Source: Algoriphagus sp.
GTDB taxonomy: Bacteria > Bacteroidota > Bacteroidia > Cytophagales > Cyclobacteriaceae
DNA length: 64,000 nt
Assembly: GCA_029945945.1 (NCBI GenBank)
Contig: JAQSDM010000009.1
Coordinates: 1 to 64,000 of the forward strand
Reading direction: 5' to 3'
The translations under genes and the position numbers were made by a program. Positions 15,393 to 24,840 of the stretch are shown here, one piece after another. The notes below the pieces were generated by a model that saw nothing but the letters and a program-made list of their open reading frames with translations, ran no database searches and was not told the DNA's origin. Positions within the stretch are counted from its first letter, which is position 1. The number at the start of each line of letters is the position of its first letter.

Positions 15393-17087
15393 TTATCCTT
15401 GAGAATTCATAAGTTCTGAATTGACAAACGCCTTTACCTGCTTCAGGATTGCCGCATTATCGGCGCTGACTGACTCGATCTCAAGGATTTTCGGATGAAT
15501 GCCCGGAGTATAGAAACTGCTCATGGCTTCCTCCAGTTCCTCCATATTTTTCACGAAAGTATAATTGAATCCGAACTCATCTGCTAAATGACTTGCATTC
15601 AGGTTTTGTCGGGTTTCAAAAAACTCCTCCAATTCCGGTTGCTTTGAAGGACCATCAATCAGTCGAAAAATTCCACCGGCATGATTATTCAATAGTATGA
15701 TTCTGAGGTTAGCCATGGAGTAATTATGCCAAAATGCATTCCGATCATAAAAGAAAGCCATGTCCCCGCTGATCAGGGTTACCGGTTCTTTTGTTGTAAA
15801 TATGCATCCTACTGCGGTGCTGTTTGAACCGTCAATTCCGCTTGTTCCCCGATTGCAGATGATTTCCTGATTCCTTCTTCCAAGGAAATTCAAATAACGG
15901 ACTGCCATGCTGTTGGCTACATGGATCTTTGAAAATGGCGGGATTTTCTTTAGGAGAAAATGTAAAGCTGGGTATTCTCCAAACTCTGACTTTTCAAAAG
16001 CGGAAGGTAGAACACGTTGAATAGTTTTTTCCAGGCTATTCCAACGAAGAAAATATTCACCATCCTGATTGGGAAGATTTAGGCCCAACCAATTCAGGAA
16101 ATTTATCGGAGTGCAAGCCAGAACTCTCGTCAATCTTTGAAACGTATCTTTCGCCTGTCCATCCGCCTGAATATGCCAATGGGAAGCTTCCGTTTTGCGA
16201 AGGAATAACTTGAGTGATTTCGAGATGACGGATTTACCAAAACTGATGATCAGATCAGGTGCCAATTCCAATGCAAATTGCTCATTTCCCAGCCAATGGT
16301 CATGCAAACAGATCGTCTGATCCGATTGTAAATTTGAGATGGCATCTGTGATGACTACAGCTTTTTGGTTTTTGGCAAGTTGGTCGAGCAGGGTTTGAAT
16401 CTTAGGATCAGGCTTTTGCTGGCCGGTAACGATTAGGATCTTTTTGACAGTTTGGAGTCTGTCTTTAATGTTTATCAGGCTCTCTTCTCCCAATACTGGA
16501 TTATTTGGTGAAAAAGTCACAACCTTTGGGTTTTCAGGAAAAACCAATTCCTCTCCTGCTTCAGGATAAAAAGGCTCTCTCAATGGGATATTGATATGAA
16601 CGGGTCCGGGAGGAAATTGCTTGCAAAGAATTATCGCTTCGTTTACAATCCGATTGGCGTGCCATACTTGCTCCTCATTAGAAAATGAATCAGGAAATTG
16701 GAAGCTTTTTTTAATGTGTTTACCGTACACTTCCGGCTGAAAAATCGTCTGTCCATCATACTGATCAATCCACTCCGGAGGTCTGTCAGCAGTTAAAATC
16801 AACAAAGGAATTTGCTGGAAAAATGCCTCCGCCACTGCAGGGTAATAATTCAGGGCTGCGGATCCGCTAGTGCAAACCAAAACCACCGGCTTTTCTAATT
16901 GCTGAGCCATCCCTAAAGCTATAAACCCTGCCGAACGCTCGTCAGATATCGTCCTCGCGTGAATATCGGGATGTCTGGAAAAAGCCAGGGTCAAAGGTGC
17001 GCACCGGGAACCCGGAGAAAGAATAGCGTTTTGAATGCCCTTTTTGGCACAGATAGCTACTAAATCAAGAATCGGCTGTAGGATCAA
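15393..17087 (-). CDS. menD: SEPHCHC synthase (menaquinone biosynthesis)
   Basis: A 564-residue thiamine-diphosphate enzyme that joins isochorismate and 2-oxoglutarate to give 2-succinyl-5-enolpyruvyl-6-hydroxy-3-cyclohexene-1-carboxylate. The N-terminal block NAILSPGSRCAPLTLAFSRH is typical of MenD, as are the SGSAALNYYPAVAEA region and the C-terminal ThDP-binding part (SGDMAFFYDRNAFWHN, NNHAGGIF). Its ATG overlaps the menF stop in ATGA (17084-17087), so translation is coupled. It is the last gene of a menI-menF-menD set; menB, menC, menE and menA are not in the window. Confidence 0.93.
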   Translation of the reverse strand: MILQPILDLVAICAKKGIQNAILSPGSRCAPLTLAFSRHPDIHARTISDERSAGFIALGMAQQLEKPVVLVCTSGSAALNYYPAVAEAFFQQIPLLILTADRPPEWIDQYDGQTIFQPEVYGKHIKKSFQFPDSFSNEEQVWHANRIVNEAIILCKQFPPGPVHINIPLREPFYPEAGEELVFPENPKVVTFSPNNPVLGEESLINIKDRLQTVKKILIVTGQQKPDPKIQTLLDQLAKNQKAVVITDAISNLQSDQTICLHDHWLGNEQFALELAPDLIISFGKSVISKSLKLFLRKTEASHWHIQADGQAKDTFQRLTRVLACTPINFLNWLGLNLPNQDGEYFLRWNSLEKTIQRVLPSAFEKSEFGEYPALHFLLKKIPPFSKIHVANSMAVRYLNFLGRRNQEIICNRGTSGIDGSNSTAVGCIFTTKEPVTLISGDMAFFYDRNAFWHNYSMANLRIILLNNHAGGIFRLIDGPSKQPELEEFFETRQNLNASHLADEFGFNYTFVKNMEELEEAMSSFYTPGIHPKILEIESVSADNAAILKQVKAFVNSELMNSQG

Positions 17088-18298
17088 TCGTTTGGATTTT
17101 GGATGAATTTACCGATGATTTGGCATTTTAGTTCGGTTTCTTCCCATTCCTTTTCAGGATCAGAATCTTCGGTCACTCCGGCACCGGCATAGAGCACAGC
17201 CTTTTCTCCTTCAATGGAAGCAGTTCTAAGGTTTACGTAGAGGGAGGTTTCCTGATTGATGTTCACAGGCCCGATGAATCCGGCAAAAAAGGAGCGATCA
17301 AAGCCTTCATATTGTTGCAAAAAACTATGCGCAGCCTCTCTCGGCATTCCGCAAACTGCAGAAGTTGGGTGAAGCAATTCGAGCATCACAGAACCAAGTT
17401 GGGGGAAATTAGTCGTCCTCATATTGACCCTGAAATCCGAACGAAGGTGAAGAAGTGTTCCGGCCAAAACTGTTTTTGGCCCGTATTCGTCGTACTCCCG
17501 CAAACGGATTTTCTTGAAGCAATCCACAATATATCTGCTGACAAGTGCTTGTTCCTCGATTTCTTTAGAAGTCCAGGCAGCAGTTTTTAGCGGATTCTCA
17601 CCCATAGCAGGCTGGGTCCCGGCGAGCGACATGGTATGGAAATATTCACCTTTGGTTTCGATCAGGATTTCAGGAGATGCTCCGATCCAGGTTCCTACTT
17701 TAGGAATATGAAAGAAATTGACAAAGGAATTTGGGTAAGCTTTTAGCATGCAAAGCAGGCTTTTGGAAAGATCAAATTCTTCTGAAAGTTGGATAGTCTT
17801 GGTACGGGAAGGGACTACTTTTTCAAGTTTACCGTCGGAAATTGCCTGGATTCCAAGTTTTACGAGGTTCTCAAAATGGTCCTTTTCCTCTCCGATATTT
17901 CTTTTTTCGTTTGAAACCCCGGGTGATTTTACCTGAAAATGGAGGCTGTCCAAAATCTGATTTTGAGCGTTTTCTACTGAGTTCAAAACCCATTCAGGGA
18001 GATGATCTTCTTCTATCGGATGATCCAGGTTAAGAAAAAGATATTTTGAAGCACGGATAAACCAGGCTTTTTTATCTTCCTGATCTGCGAAAGGGTGAAC
18101 GATAAATCCGGGAGCTAATTCCTCCAGATTCATGCTGACTTTTTCAGGCTCAAGGGATTCATCCAGCACAAATTCCAGTTTGGTTGATTTCGGTTTTCTC
18201 CAAATCGCAAAAGAACCGCCCGATGAAATTCCTGTGGTTAACAGAAGTTTAAGAGCCTCTTGAATCGAAAATATTGTGTTGACAGACTGATTACTCAT
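17084..18298 (-). CDS. menF: Isochorismate synthase
   Basis: A 404-residue chorismate-utilising enzyme, converting chorismate to isochorismate for menaquinone. The chorismate-binding fold is recognisable from KVVPSRT, PKVGTWIGASPEILI, TMSLAGTQP, HPTSAVCGMPREAA, FAGFIGPV and YAGAGVTEDSDPEKEWEE. The frame is open further upstream, but the ATG at 18298 is chosen because it overlaps the menI TGA as ATGA and gives the family N-terminus. Context with menD supports isochorismate rather than anthranilate or salicylate synthesis. Confidence 0.9.
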   Translation of the reverse strand: MSNQSVNTIFSIQEALKLLLTTGISSGGSFAIWRKPKSTKLEFVLDESLEPEKVSMNLEELAPGFIVHPFADQEDKKAWFIRASKYLFLNLDHPIEEDHLPEWVLNSVENAQNQILDSLHFQVKSPGVSNEKRNIGEEKDHFENLVKLGIQAISDGKLEKVVPSRTKTIQLSEEFDLSKSLLCMLKAYPNSFVNFFHIPKVGTWIGASPEILIETKGEYFHTMSLAGTQPAMGENPLKTAAWTSKEIEEQALVSRYIVDCFKKIRLREYDEYGPKTVLAGTLLHLRSDFRVNMRTTNFPQLGSVMLELLHPTSAVCGMPREAAHSFLQQYEGFDRSFFAGFIGPVNINQETSLYVNLRTASIEGEKAVLYAGAGVTEDSDPEKEWEETELKCQIIGKFIQNPND

Positions 18299-18717
18299 TT
18301 TTTGTCTAAAATCGCCATCGTAAGCCGGCTGATGCAGCATAATTGTTCCGCTTCGTTGAAAATTTTTATTTCCCAAACCTGGGTTGATTTGCCCAGATGT
18401 ATTGGTTTTGCAATTCCTTTTACTTTTCCTGACCTGACAGATTTTAAATGGTTGGCATTGATTTCAAGCCCGACGACATGTTGTTTTTCCGGATTTACGG
18501 TCAGAGATGCAGCCAGACTTCCGAGAGTTTCTGCCAATGCAACATTCGCACCACCGTGAAGCAATCCCATTGGCTGAATAGTTCGGTGATCAACAGGCAT
18601 TGTAGCTTCCAGGAAATCATCCCCGATTCCGGTGAATTCAATTCCCAAATGTGTAACCATCGTTTGATGCTTTGTGTTATTCAATTGGGTAAGTGAAGGC
18701 TTTATCTGGAATACCAT
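18295..18717 (-). CDS. menI: 1,4-dihydroxy-2-naphthoyl-CoA hydrolase (hotdog thioesterase)
   Basis: A 140-residue hotdog-fold thioesterase that very closely resembles E. coli MenI (YdiI): LEATMPVD, QPMGLLHGGANVALAE, VVGLEINANHLKS and HLGKSTQVWEI are shared blocks. Glu63, in the position of the catalytic Glu63 of MenI, is present. It heads the minus-strand set and overlaps menF by ATGA. Position in the men operon backs hydrolysis of DHNA-CoA rather than phenylacetyl-CoA (PaaI). A TATTTTTG box upstream on the minus strand is its likely promoter. Confidence 0.88.
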   Translation of the reverse strand: MVFQIKPSLTQLNNTKHQTMVTHLGIEFTGIGDDFLEATMPVDHRTIQPMGLLHGGANVALAETLGSLAASLTVNPEKQHVVGLEINANHLKSVRSGKVKGIAKPIHLGKSTQVWEIKIFNEAEQLCCISRLTMAILDKK

Positions 18718-18755
18718 AAAAATCTAAGCGAAATGGGTTTTCTTTGGGTGTTGAA

Positions 18756-18763
18756 CAAAAATA
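18756..18763 (-). promoter_or_regulatory. Candidate men operon promoter -7 box
   Basis: On the minus strand TATTTTTG matches TAnnTTTG, 38 bases upstream of the menI ATG, giving a leader of ~30 bases. The -33 element is weak. The box lies in the 53-bp gap shared with the divergent phosphatase gene. Confidence 0.4.
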
Positions 18764-18770
18764 AAGAAAC

Positions 18771-19394
18771 TTGAACCGAAAAAAAATTTACCTGGTAAGG
18801 CACGGACAGACAGATTTTAATCTAAGAGGAGTAGTGCAGGGAAGTGGAATTGATGCTCCAATTAACGCAACCGGAGAAGCTCAGGCGGAGGCTTTTTATC
18901 AGGCTTACAAACACATCCCTTTTGATCAGGTCTATTACACTGGGCTTATTCGTACGAAACAATCGGTTCAGGGATTTTTGGACTTGGGGATTCCAAGCAT
19001 CTCACTTCCTGAACTGAATGAGATTTCCTGGGGAACTTACGAAGGAACACCTATGACTCCTGAAGAAGGGGAGTATTATCGGCACATGTTGAACCAATGG
19101 CAACTGGGAAACCTTGATTACGCCATTGCCGGCGGCGAGAGCCCTAATCTTGTTGCAGAAAGATTGAATAGGGGGATTGAGACCATTCTCTCAGGACCGG
19201 GAGAAACCATTTTGGTATGTATGCATGGCCGGGCGATGAGAATTTTTCTGAGCCTGATCCTTGAAACGGATCTTCGTAATATGGATTATTACGAGCATCA
19301 GAACTTATGCTTGTATCTCTTGGATCAAAATGAGGATGGGAAATTTAATCTTGCAAAAAATAATGAGGTAGCTCACCTCAGGGGGTTGGAGTAA
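18771..19394 (+). CDS. Histidine phosphatase family protein (phosphoglycerate mutase-like)
   Basis: A 207-residue member of the histidine phosphatase superfamily. The catalytic RHG is at residues 10-12 (IYLVRHGQTDFN), with the second histidine in VCMHGRAMR near 153 and Glu in the LPELNEISWGTYEG stretch. Substrate cannot be assigned; relatives include cofactor-dependent phosphoglycerate mutase and CobC-type phosphatases. The start is a TTG: an in-frame TAA lies three codons upstream and no ATG precedes the RHG motif. Its last 17 bases overlap the convergent gene at 19378. Confidence 0.8.
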   Translation: MNRKKIYLVRHGQTDFNLRGVVQGSGIDAPINATGEAQAEAFYQAYKHIPFDQVYYTGLIRTKQSVQGFLDLGIPSISLPELNEISWGTYEGTPMTPEEGEYYRHMLNQWQLGNLDYAIAGGESPNLVAERLNRGIETILSGPGETILVCMHGRAMRIFLSLILETDLRNMDYYEHQNLCLYLLDQNEDGKFNLAKNNEVAHLRGLE

Positions 19395-19794
19395 CCTTTT
19401 CAAGTTTCCCGTTCTTCTTCTTTTGAAGACTTTCTTCGTAAGCTGTAAGGTAAACCTGAAGTGTCTTTTGGCTTTCGGTCATATCAAAAAGGCGGAAAGC
19501 AATATCCTGAAGTTTCAATTGCTGACCAGATCCCATTTCAATCAGGAATTGGCCCAGAAAGCACTCATCAAATTCGCAAGCAGGAATATCAATCAATAAG
19601 GCGAGTTCAGAATTACCAGAATAGGCTCTTGTCTTGAAAGAAGAAAATTGGGTTTCAATCTCTTTGAGAGAGGTTTTCAAGGTTTTTAATTCCTTTGCTT
19701 TGAAAATCACCAAAAATGTTTTGGAATCTGTTCCTTTGGCGAAAACAGAAAAGGTGCATAACAATAAAAGAATAAGTACTGCAAACTTTCTCAT
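19378..19794 (-). CDS. Secreted/periplasmic protein of unknown function
   Basis: A 138-residue product not recognised. Start at 19794 gives a clean signal peptide (MRKFAVLILLLLCTFSVFA); ATGs upstream in frame would add 20 residues that spoil it. The mature part is mixed alpha/beta with two close cysteines (ACEFDECF near residue 76), perhaps a disulfide, and a lysine-rich tail. It overlaps tail-to-tail with the histidine phosphatase gene, and has no obvious operon partner. Confidence 0.55.
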   Translation of the reverse strand: MRKFAVLILLLLCTFSVFAKGTDSKTFLVIFKAKELKTLKTSLKEIETQFSSFKTRAYSGNSELALLIDIPACEFDECFLGQFLIEMGSGQQLKLQDIAFRLFDMTESQKTLQVYLTAYEESLQKKKNGKLEKVTPTP

Positions 19795-19852
19795 GACGTT
19801 AATATAGGACATAAATACCCTAAAAATCAACTCATTTAGAGTTTTTAACAAC

Positions 19853-19884
19853 AAAACCCTGAGAATTTCTTTTCTCAGGGTTTT
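19853..19884 (-). terminator. Rho-independent terminator after the zinc-ribbon gene
   Basis: Stem AAAACCCTGAGAA / TTCTCAGGGTTTT with a six-base loop, 25 bases past the stop of the minus-strand gene at 19909. Confidence 0.85.
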
Positions 19885-19908
19885 GAATTTATGGAATTAA
19901 AAAAGCTT

Positions 19909-20676
19909 TTAAGCTCTTGCTCTTTTCTTTTTTGCAGTTCCTTCTTCTTCTACCTCGTCTTCAACACCTGCAAGGATTCTTCCGCAATGCTCACAAACGA
20001 TCAGTTTTTTCTTCTCACGAATATCAGCCTGTCTTTGCGGCGGAACTGTGTTGAAACAACCTCCGCAAGCACCTCTTTTAACCATTACTACAGCTAGGCC
20101 ATTTTTGGCGTTTGCTCTTATTTTGGTGTAGGACTTAATAAGTCTTTCTTCAACTTTTTTTGCTGCTTTTTCTCTGTCGGTTCTGAGTTTAGACTCTTCA
20201 GTTTCGCTTTCAGATACGATCGTTGAAAGTTCATCTTTCTTCAAATCAAGATCTTTCTTACGATCCTTCATCACAGCAGTAAGCTCGTCTAGATCGACTT
20301 TTTTCTGGTCAATTCTAACACCGGCTTCGATGATTTTCTTCTTAGACACCTGAATTTCAAGGTCCTGAAGTTCCAATTCCTTGGTGATGGCGTCATACTC
20401 TCTGTTATTCCGCACATTCATCTGCTGCTCCTGATACTTCTTTATCAGTTTTTCAGAATCTTTAATGCTTTCTTTCAGCCTCTTAATTTCATCCTCGAAA
20501 GATTCAATTTCAGATTGAAATTTGTTTAGACGAGTGTCATAGCCGATGATTTCATCTTCTAAGTCCTGAACCTCTTCTGGGAGAGCTCCTCGAACTTTAA
20601 CAATGGCATCTAATCTGGAATCTATGAGTTGAAGGTTGTGAATAGCCTCAAGTTTTTGTGCTACTGTACTTTCCAT
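19909..20676 (-). CDS. Coiled-coil C4-type zinc-ribbon protein (DUF164/CT398-like)
   Basis: A 255-residue protein with a long antiparallel coiled coil (about residues 10-185, rich in E, K and L heptads) and a C-terminal C4 zinc ribbon: CGGC near 203-206 and CEHCG near 228-232. It ends in a charged, low-complexity tail. Such proteins occur across bacteria, often beside nif3, and are proposed to bind nucleic acid or RNA-polymerase-related partners; no enzyme activity is known. It follows nif3 by three bases, so the two form an operon. Confidence 0.85.
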   Translation of the reverse strand: MESTVAQKLEAIHNLQLIDSRLDAIVKVRGALPEEVQDLEDEIIGYDTRLNKFQSEIESFEDEIKRLKESIKDSEKLIKKYQEQQMNVRNNREYDAITKELELQDLEIQVSKKKIIEAGVRIDQKKVDLDELTAVMKDRKKDLDLKKDELSTIVSESETEESKLRTDREKAAKKVEERLIKSYTKIRANAKNGLAVVMVKRGACGGCFNTVPPQRQADIREKKKLIVCEHCGRILAGVEDEVEEEGTAKKKRARA

Positions 20677-20679
20677 GTA

Positions 20680-21780
20680 CTATCGGTAGGATGTGGGATT
20701 TGTAACTACTCTTGTAAAATAGAGTGCAATATTAAGAAAATTTTGTGACAATAATTCTCCAAGTAATTGTTTTGTGAAAATTTCACTCTCATAATGCCCG
20801 ATATCGCAAAGAATTATTTTGGATTCAGCGTCGAAAAACTCATGATACTTCACATCAGCGGTGATAAAGATATCTGCACCTGCTTTTTTCGCATCCCCGA
20901 GAAGAAAAATACCAGCGCCTCCGCAAACTGCGACCCTACTGATTTTTTTTCCTAAAAGTGCAGTATGCTTAACTACTTTGAGCTCCATTTTTTCCTTGAG
21001 ATGATCCAGGAAAATGCCTTCTTCCATCGGTTCGGAAAGTTCACCGATCATGCCTGCTCCGACTACCTGATTTTCATTTTCCAGGAGCTGGATATAATAG
21101 GCTACTTCCTCGTATAAATGTGCTTTTTTCATTGCCTGAAGCACCTTTGGTAACAAATGATTCGCAACCAAAACTTCAACTCTGATTTCTTCTTGTGTTT
21201 GAGCTTTTCCTCTTTCTCCGATTGAAGGATTAGCCTTTTCTGATGGGGTAAAAGTTCCCTGGCCCTTTACCTGAAAAGAGCAATCCGAATATTCTCCGAT
21301 TTTCCCTGCACCGGAGTTGTAAACAGCGTTTAACACTGCGTCCTTATTTTCTTCCGGAACAAAAAATACCAGCTTACTCAACATCTGCTTTTTTGGCTGG
21401 AGAATTCGGGTTTTTATCAAACCAAGACGATCTGAAATTCGCTTATTTACTCCGTGGGCTACATGATCAAGATTGGTATGGATGGCATAGATGGCGATGT
21501 TGTTTTGAATAGCAAGGATGACAGTTCGCTCTACATAGTTTTTCCCGGTCAGACTTTTCATCCCTTTGAATACGATGGGATGATGAGCTACAATCATATT
21601 TGCACCCAACTCGATAGCTTCCCGCACAACATCTTCGGTACAATCCAGACTGCAGACGATTCCTTTCACCTCAGCTTCGCGATCACCTGTGATCAAAGTG
21701 GCATTGTCATAGGATTCCTGATACGCAGGAGGGGCGATTTGCTCCAAATACGAGATCACCTCGCTGACCTTTATTCCCAT
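20680..21780 (-). CDS. Nif3-like dinuclear-metal protein
   Basis: A 366-residue Nif3/YqfO-type protein (long form with an inserted PII-like domain around residues 120-240). Metal-binding motifs are AHHPIVF near residue 65 with H-T-N-L-D after it, and CGGAG..FLLGDAKKAGADIFITAD and DIGHYESE in the C-terminal half. The family is proposed to act as GTP cyclohydrolase I-like or metal-storage protein; the true role is unsettled. The ATG at 21780 is preferred to one at 21825, which would add 15 residues overlapping the divergent lpxK start. Linked to the zinc-ribbon gene. Confidence 0.87.
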   Translation of the reverse strand: MGIKVSEVISYLEQIAPPAYQESYDNATLITGDREAEVKGIVCSLDCTEDVVREAIELGANMIVAHHPIVFKGMKSLTGKNYVERTVILAIQNNIAIYAIHTNLDHVAHGVNKRISDRLGLIKTRILQPKKQMLSKLVFFVPEENKDAVLNAVYNSGAGKIGEYSDCSFQVKGQGTFTPSEKANPSIGERGKAQTQEEIRVEVLVANHLLPKVLQAMKKAHLYEEVAYYIQLLENENQVVGAGMIGELSEPMEEGIFLDHLKEKMELKVVKHTALLGKKISRVAVCGGAGIFLLGDAKKAGADIFITADVKYHEFFDAESKIILCDIGHYESEIFTKQLLGELLSQNFLNIALYFTRVVTNPTSYR

Positions 21781-21819
21781 AATTTTCTGTTTATTTGATA
21801 AAATTAGTAATTCTAAGGA

Positions 21820-22884
21820 ATGCACTGGTACAGTTTTTTGCTTTATCCATTTGCCCTGTTGTTCAACTTGGTCACCCGGCTGAGAAACAGTTTTTTTGAC
21901 CAGGGTTGGCTCAAATCCACAGAATCTCCGATCCCGACGATTCTGGTCGGAAATTTAAGCGTGGGAGGAACCGGGAAAACACCCATGGTAGAATATCTCA
22001 TTCGCTCGCTGAAAGATGATTTTAAGCTCGGAACGCTCAGCCGCGGATATGGAAGATCTTCGAAAGGATTTTTGGAAGCGAATCAAGCTTCAAATCCGCA
22101 AATTTTAGGAGACGAACCTTTTCAGATTTATAAGAAATTTGGAAGTGAAATTCAGGTTTTCGTAGGTGAGGACAGGGTAGCTGCTTTGCAAAAAATAAAA
22201 GCAGGAAAGGATAGTCCCCAAGTAATGATCCTGGATGATGCATTCCAGCATAGGTCGGTGAAAGCTCACCTGAACATTCTTTTGACGACGTTTCAGCAAC
22301 CCTTTTTCTCTGATTATTTACTACCGGCAGGAAGACTTCGCGAAAGCAGATCGGGGGCAAAGCGAGCAGACTTGGTAGTGGTGACCAAGTGTCCCGAGGA
22401 AATTACTGAAGGTTTAAGAAATGAGTTTAAGAATCAGATTTCTCACTATGCGGGATTGAAAACTCCTGTTTTATTTTCACAAATTTTCTACGGCAAACCG
22501 TATCCGATAGTGGAGGGGAGCAAATTTTCAACCTCGATAATTCTTCTGAGCGGTCTTGCGAACGATGAGTTATTGGTTAAATTTTCAAGAAGAAATTTTG
22601 ATGTACTCCAAATCCTGAGTTTTCCTGATCATCATGAGTATTCAGAATCAGATTTTGCGAAGCTGAAAATAGCCCGTCAAAACTATTCGGACAAGGATGT
22701 CGTCCTCTTGACTACTGAAAAAGATGCTTCAAAAGTTAAATCCATGGCTCCAGAGGGTTTTATGAGAGAAATTCCGATTTTTGTACTTCCAATTTTGGCG
22801 GGATTTTCAACTGAAGACGAAGAAATCCTGATGCAGCAGATCCATCAAAAGGTCTTAAAAAAGACAAAAGCTAGTGAGATATAG
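21820..22884 (+). CDS. lpxK: Tetraacyldisaccharide 4'-kinase
   Basis: A 354-residue inner-membrane-associated kinase that phosphorylates the 4' position of the lipid A disaccharide precursor. It has an N-terminal hydrophobic anchor (about residues 3-20) and a Walker A loop in GNLSVGGTGKTP (about 44-55), followed by LSRGYGR, GDEP and DDAFQHR motifs typical of LpxK. It indicates a lipid-A-producing Gram-negative. It overlaps the following porin gene by 11 bases and is divergent from nif3 with 39 bp between start codons. Confidence 0.93.
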   Translation: MHWYSFLLYPFALLFNLVTRLRNSFFDQGWLKSTESPIPTILVGNLSVGGTGKTPMVEYLIRSLKDDFKLGTLSRGYGRSSKGFLEANQASNPQILGDEPFQIYKKFGSEIQVFVGEDRVAALQKIKAGKDSPQVMILDDAFQHRSVKAHLNILLTTFQQPFFSDYLLPAGRLRESRSGAKRADLVVVTKCPEEITEGLRNEFKNQISHYAGLKTPVLFSQIFYGKPYPIVEGSKFSTSIILLSGLANDELLVKFSRRNFDVLQILSFPDHHEYSESDFAKLKIARQNYSDKDVVLLTTEKDASKVKSMAPEGFMREIPIFVLPILAGFSTEDEEILMQQIHQKVLKKTKASEI

Positions 22885-24838
22885 GTTATTCGGGATTTTA
22901 GTAATGTTTTTTTTGCTCAGTGTGCAATTAGTGTACGCTCAGCGACCGATCCCGTCGACCGGCCAAAGACCTGTAAATCCCAATCAAAGTACCAACCCCA
23001 ATCAACGTCAGACAAGGGAGATTGTCACTCCGGAAGGGGAAGAGATTGAAGGAAGGCGGCCTTTATTGGACGATAGCACGGTCATGGTCTTCGGACCAAA
23101 TTCAAGTTTACATTTTTTCGAAAAAGATATTAAGAGTAATAAATTGGTTTTGTATCCTCAGGATACACTTTTGAACAATTTTCACAATTATGATCCGGTG
23201 GCAAAAAGCAACTGGAAATATCAGGATCTTGGAAATATTGGAAGTGCCACTAAGTCGGTTTATTACAAAGTTCCGGAGTTGATAGGTACCCGTTCAGGCT
23301 TTCATGCCTATGATCCGTATTACAGAGCACCTGAGAATGGGCGCTACTATGATACCAAATCTCCATTCACCGAAATGTCAGCTTTTTTCGGAGGAGGCAG
23401 CAGAAATATGCTTGACCTTGCATTTGCCAGAAATATTAATCCACGTTGGAATGTAGGCTTTGAACTACACACGATCCGAGCTCGGAAAACCCTTAATCCT
23501 GTTGCCAGAGATGATAATATGGTGGAGCAAAATTCCTATTCCTTCCAGACCAATTATCGGACAGAGAATGGGAAATATTGGATTTTGGCGACTTTTTCAA
23601 GGATGCGCCATGTAGTAAATGAAATTGGCGGAATCATTCCTCCTGAAGTGGACAGCACATCCATCTACTTCACTTATGAAGATGCGAAAGTCTGGCTGAA
23701 GTCCTCTCAGGCAAGAGATTTGAGACAAGATTATCACTTCTACCATGAATTCAAAGTCAAGGATGGCTTGCAGGTTTATCACGTTTTTGATCGCAAGAAA
23801 CAGGAATTGATTTTTGAAGCTGACCTGACGACTTCCGATTCATTGTATTATCCGAATACAAGATTCAACCAACCGGATACCACTCAAAACTTAAACAATT
23901 TTGGAGAGTGGAGAAATGAAGTGGGTTTCAAAGGAACATTTGGAGGATTCTATTACAATGCGTTTGCAAAATTCAGATCCGGAAGAATGGAAAGCCCTTT
24001 TTTGGCTGGAAACGATGTGTTCAACGAAGTCTATATCGGAGGAGAATTAATTGGGAATATTTCTGAAAAATGGTCTTTAAGCGCGGATGGAGAATATTTA
24101 CTCCCTGGTGCCTTTAGGTTGCACGGTTCTTTCAAATCCCCATGGCTTTTGGTGGAGTATACTAAAGCGCTGTATAAGCCGACCTCCATGCAACAGAATT
24201 ACGCAGGGAATCACTACCAATGGACCAATGACTTCTCCAACACAGGAGTTGACCAAATCAAAGCGGTCCTATTGGGAGATTTTAAGAAATTCCAGATAAG
24301 GCCGTCACTTACCATCAATCGGGTAAATAATTACATCTATTTCAATGAAGAACGAATTGCAACGCAAGTCTCGGGAGAGGCATTTATTCTGATGCCGGGA
24401 TTGATAGCTAATTTCAAGATTGGTAAAAAATTCCGATGGGATAACGAGATCATTTTCACAGAGATCACTGGAGATGCAAAAGATGCATTCCGGATTCCGA
24501 AGGTTTATGCCAATTCGAAGTTTTATGTAGATAGTCCTTTTTTTGATGATAACGTTTTTGTTCAGATGGGTATAGACGTTCGGTACCACTCTGATTATTA
24601 CGCTGATGCCTATTTTACCGGATTTCAGCAGTTCCATTTGCAGAATAATTTCAATGTCTACGCCTATCCCGTGATGGACTTTTTCCTGAGTTTCAGGATC
24701 AATCGAACCCGGGTTTTATTGAAATACAATCACTTTAACAGCGGGATGATGCAGCAAGAAGGCTATTTTGTAACTCCTGATTATACGGGCTACAAGTCAT
24801 TTCTTGATCTGGGAATTACCTGGTATTTATTTGATTAA
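22874..24838 (+). CDS. Putative outer-membrane porin (Porin_10 family)
   Basis: A 654-residue secreted beta-barrel protein. The GTG start gives a good signal peptide with a basic n-region (MRYR, then a hydrophobic core ending VYAQ). The N-terminal 35 residues of the mature part are rich in P, Q, N and R. The rest shows alternating aromatic/polar strands and ends in an aromatic strand (ITWYLFD), as in outer-membrane barrels. It matches the Bacteroidota putative porin family in length and pattern. Overlap with lpxK suggests co-expression with envelope biogenesis. Confidence 0.75.
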   Translation: MRYRLFGILVMFFLLSVQLVYAQRPIPSTGQRPVNPNQSTNPNQRQTREIVTPEGEEIEGRRPLLDDSTVMVFGPNSSLHFFEKDIKSNKLVLYPQDTLLNNFHNYDPVAKSNWKYQDLGNIGSATKSVYYKVPELIGTRSGFHAYDPYYRAPENGRYYDTKSPFTEMSAFFGGGSRNMLDLAFARNINPRWNVGFELHTIRARKTLNPVARDDNMVEQNSYSFQTNYRTENGKYWILATFSRMRHVVNEIGGIIPPEVDSTSIYFTYEDAKVWLKSSQARDLRQDYHFYHEFKVKDGLQVYHVFDRKKQELIFEADLTTSDSLYYPNTRFNQPDTTQNLNNFGEWRNEVGFKGTFGGFYYNAFAKFRSGRMESPFLAGNDVFNEVYIGGELIGNISEKWSLSADGEYLLPGAFRLHGSFKSPWLLVEYTKALYKPTSMQQNYAGNHYQWTNDFSNTGVDQIKAVLLGDFKKFQIRPSLTINRVNNYIYFNEERIATQVSGEAFILMPGLIANFKIGKKFRWDNEIIFTEITGDAKDAFRIPKVYANSKFYVDSPFFDDNVFVQMGIDVRYHSDYYADAYFTGFQQFHLQNNFNVYAYPVMDFFLSFRINRTRVLLKYNHFNSGMMQQEGYFVTPDYTGYKSFLDLGITWYLFD

Positions 24839-24840
24839 AG

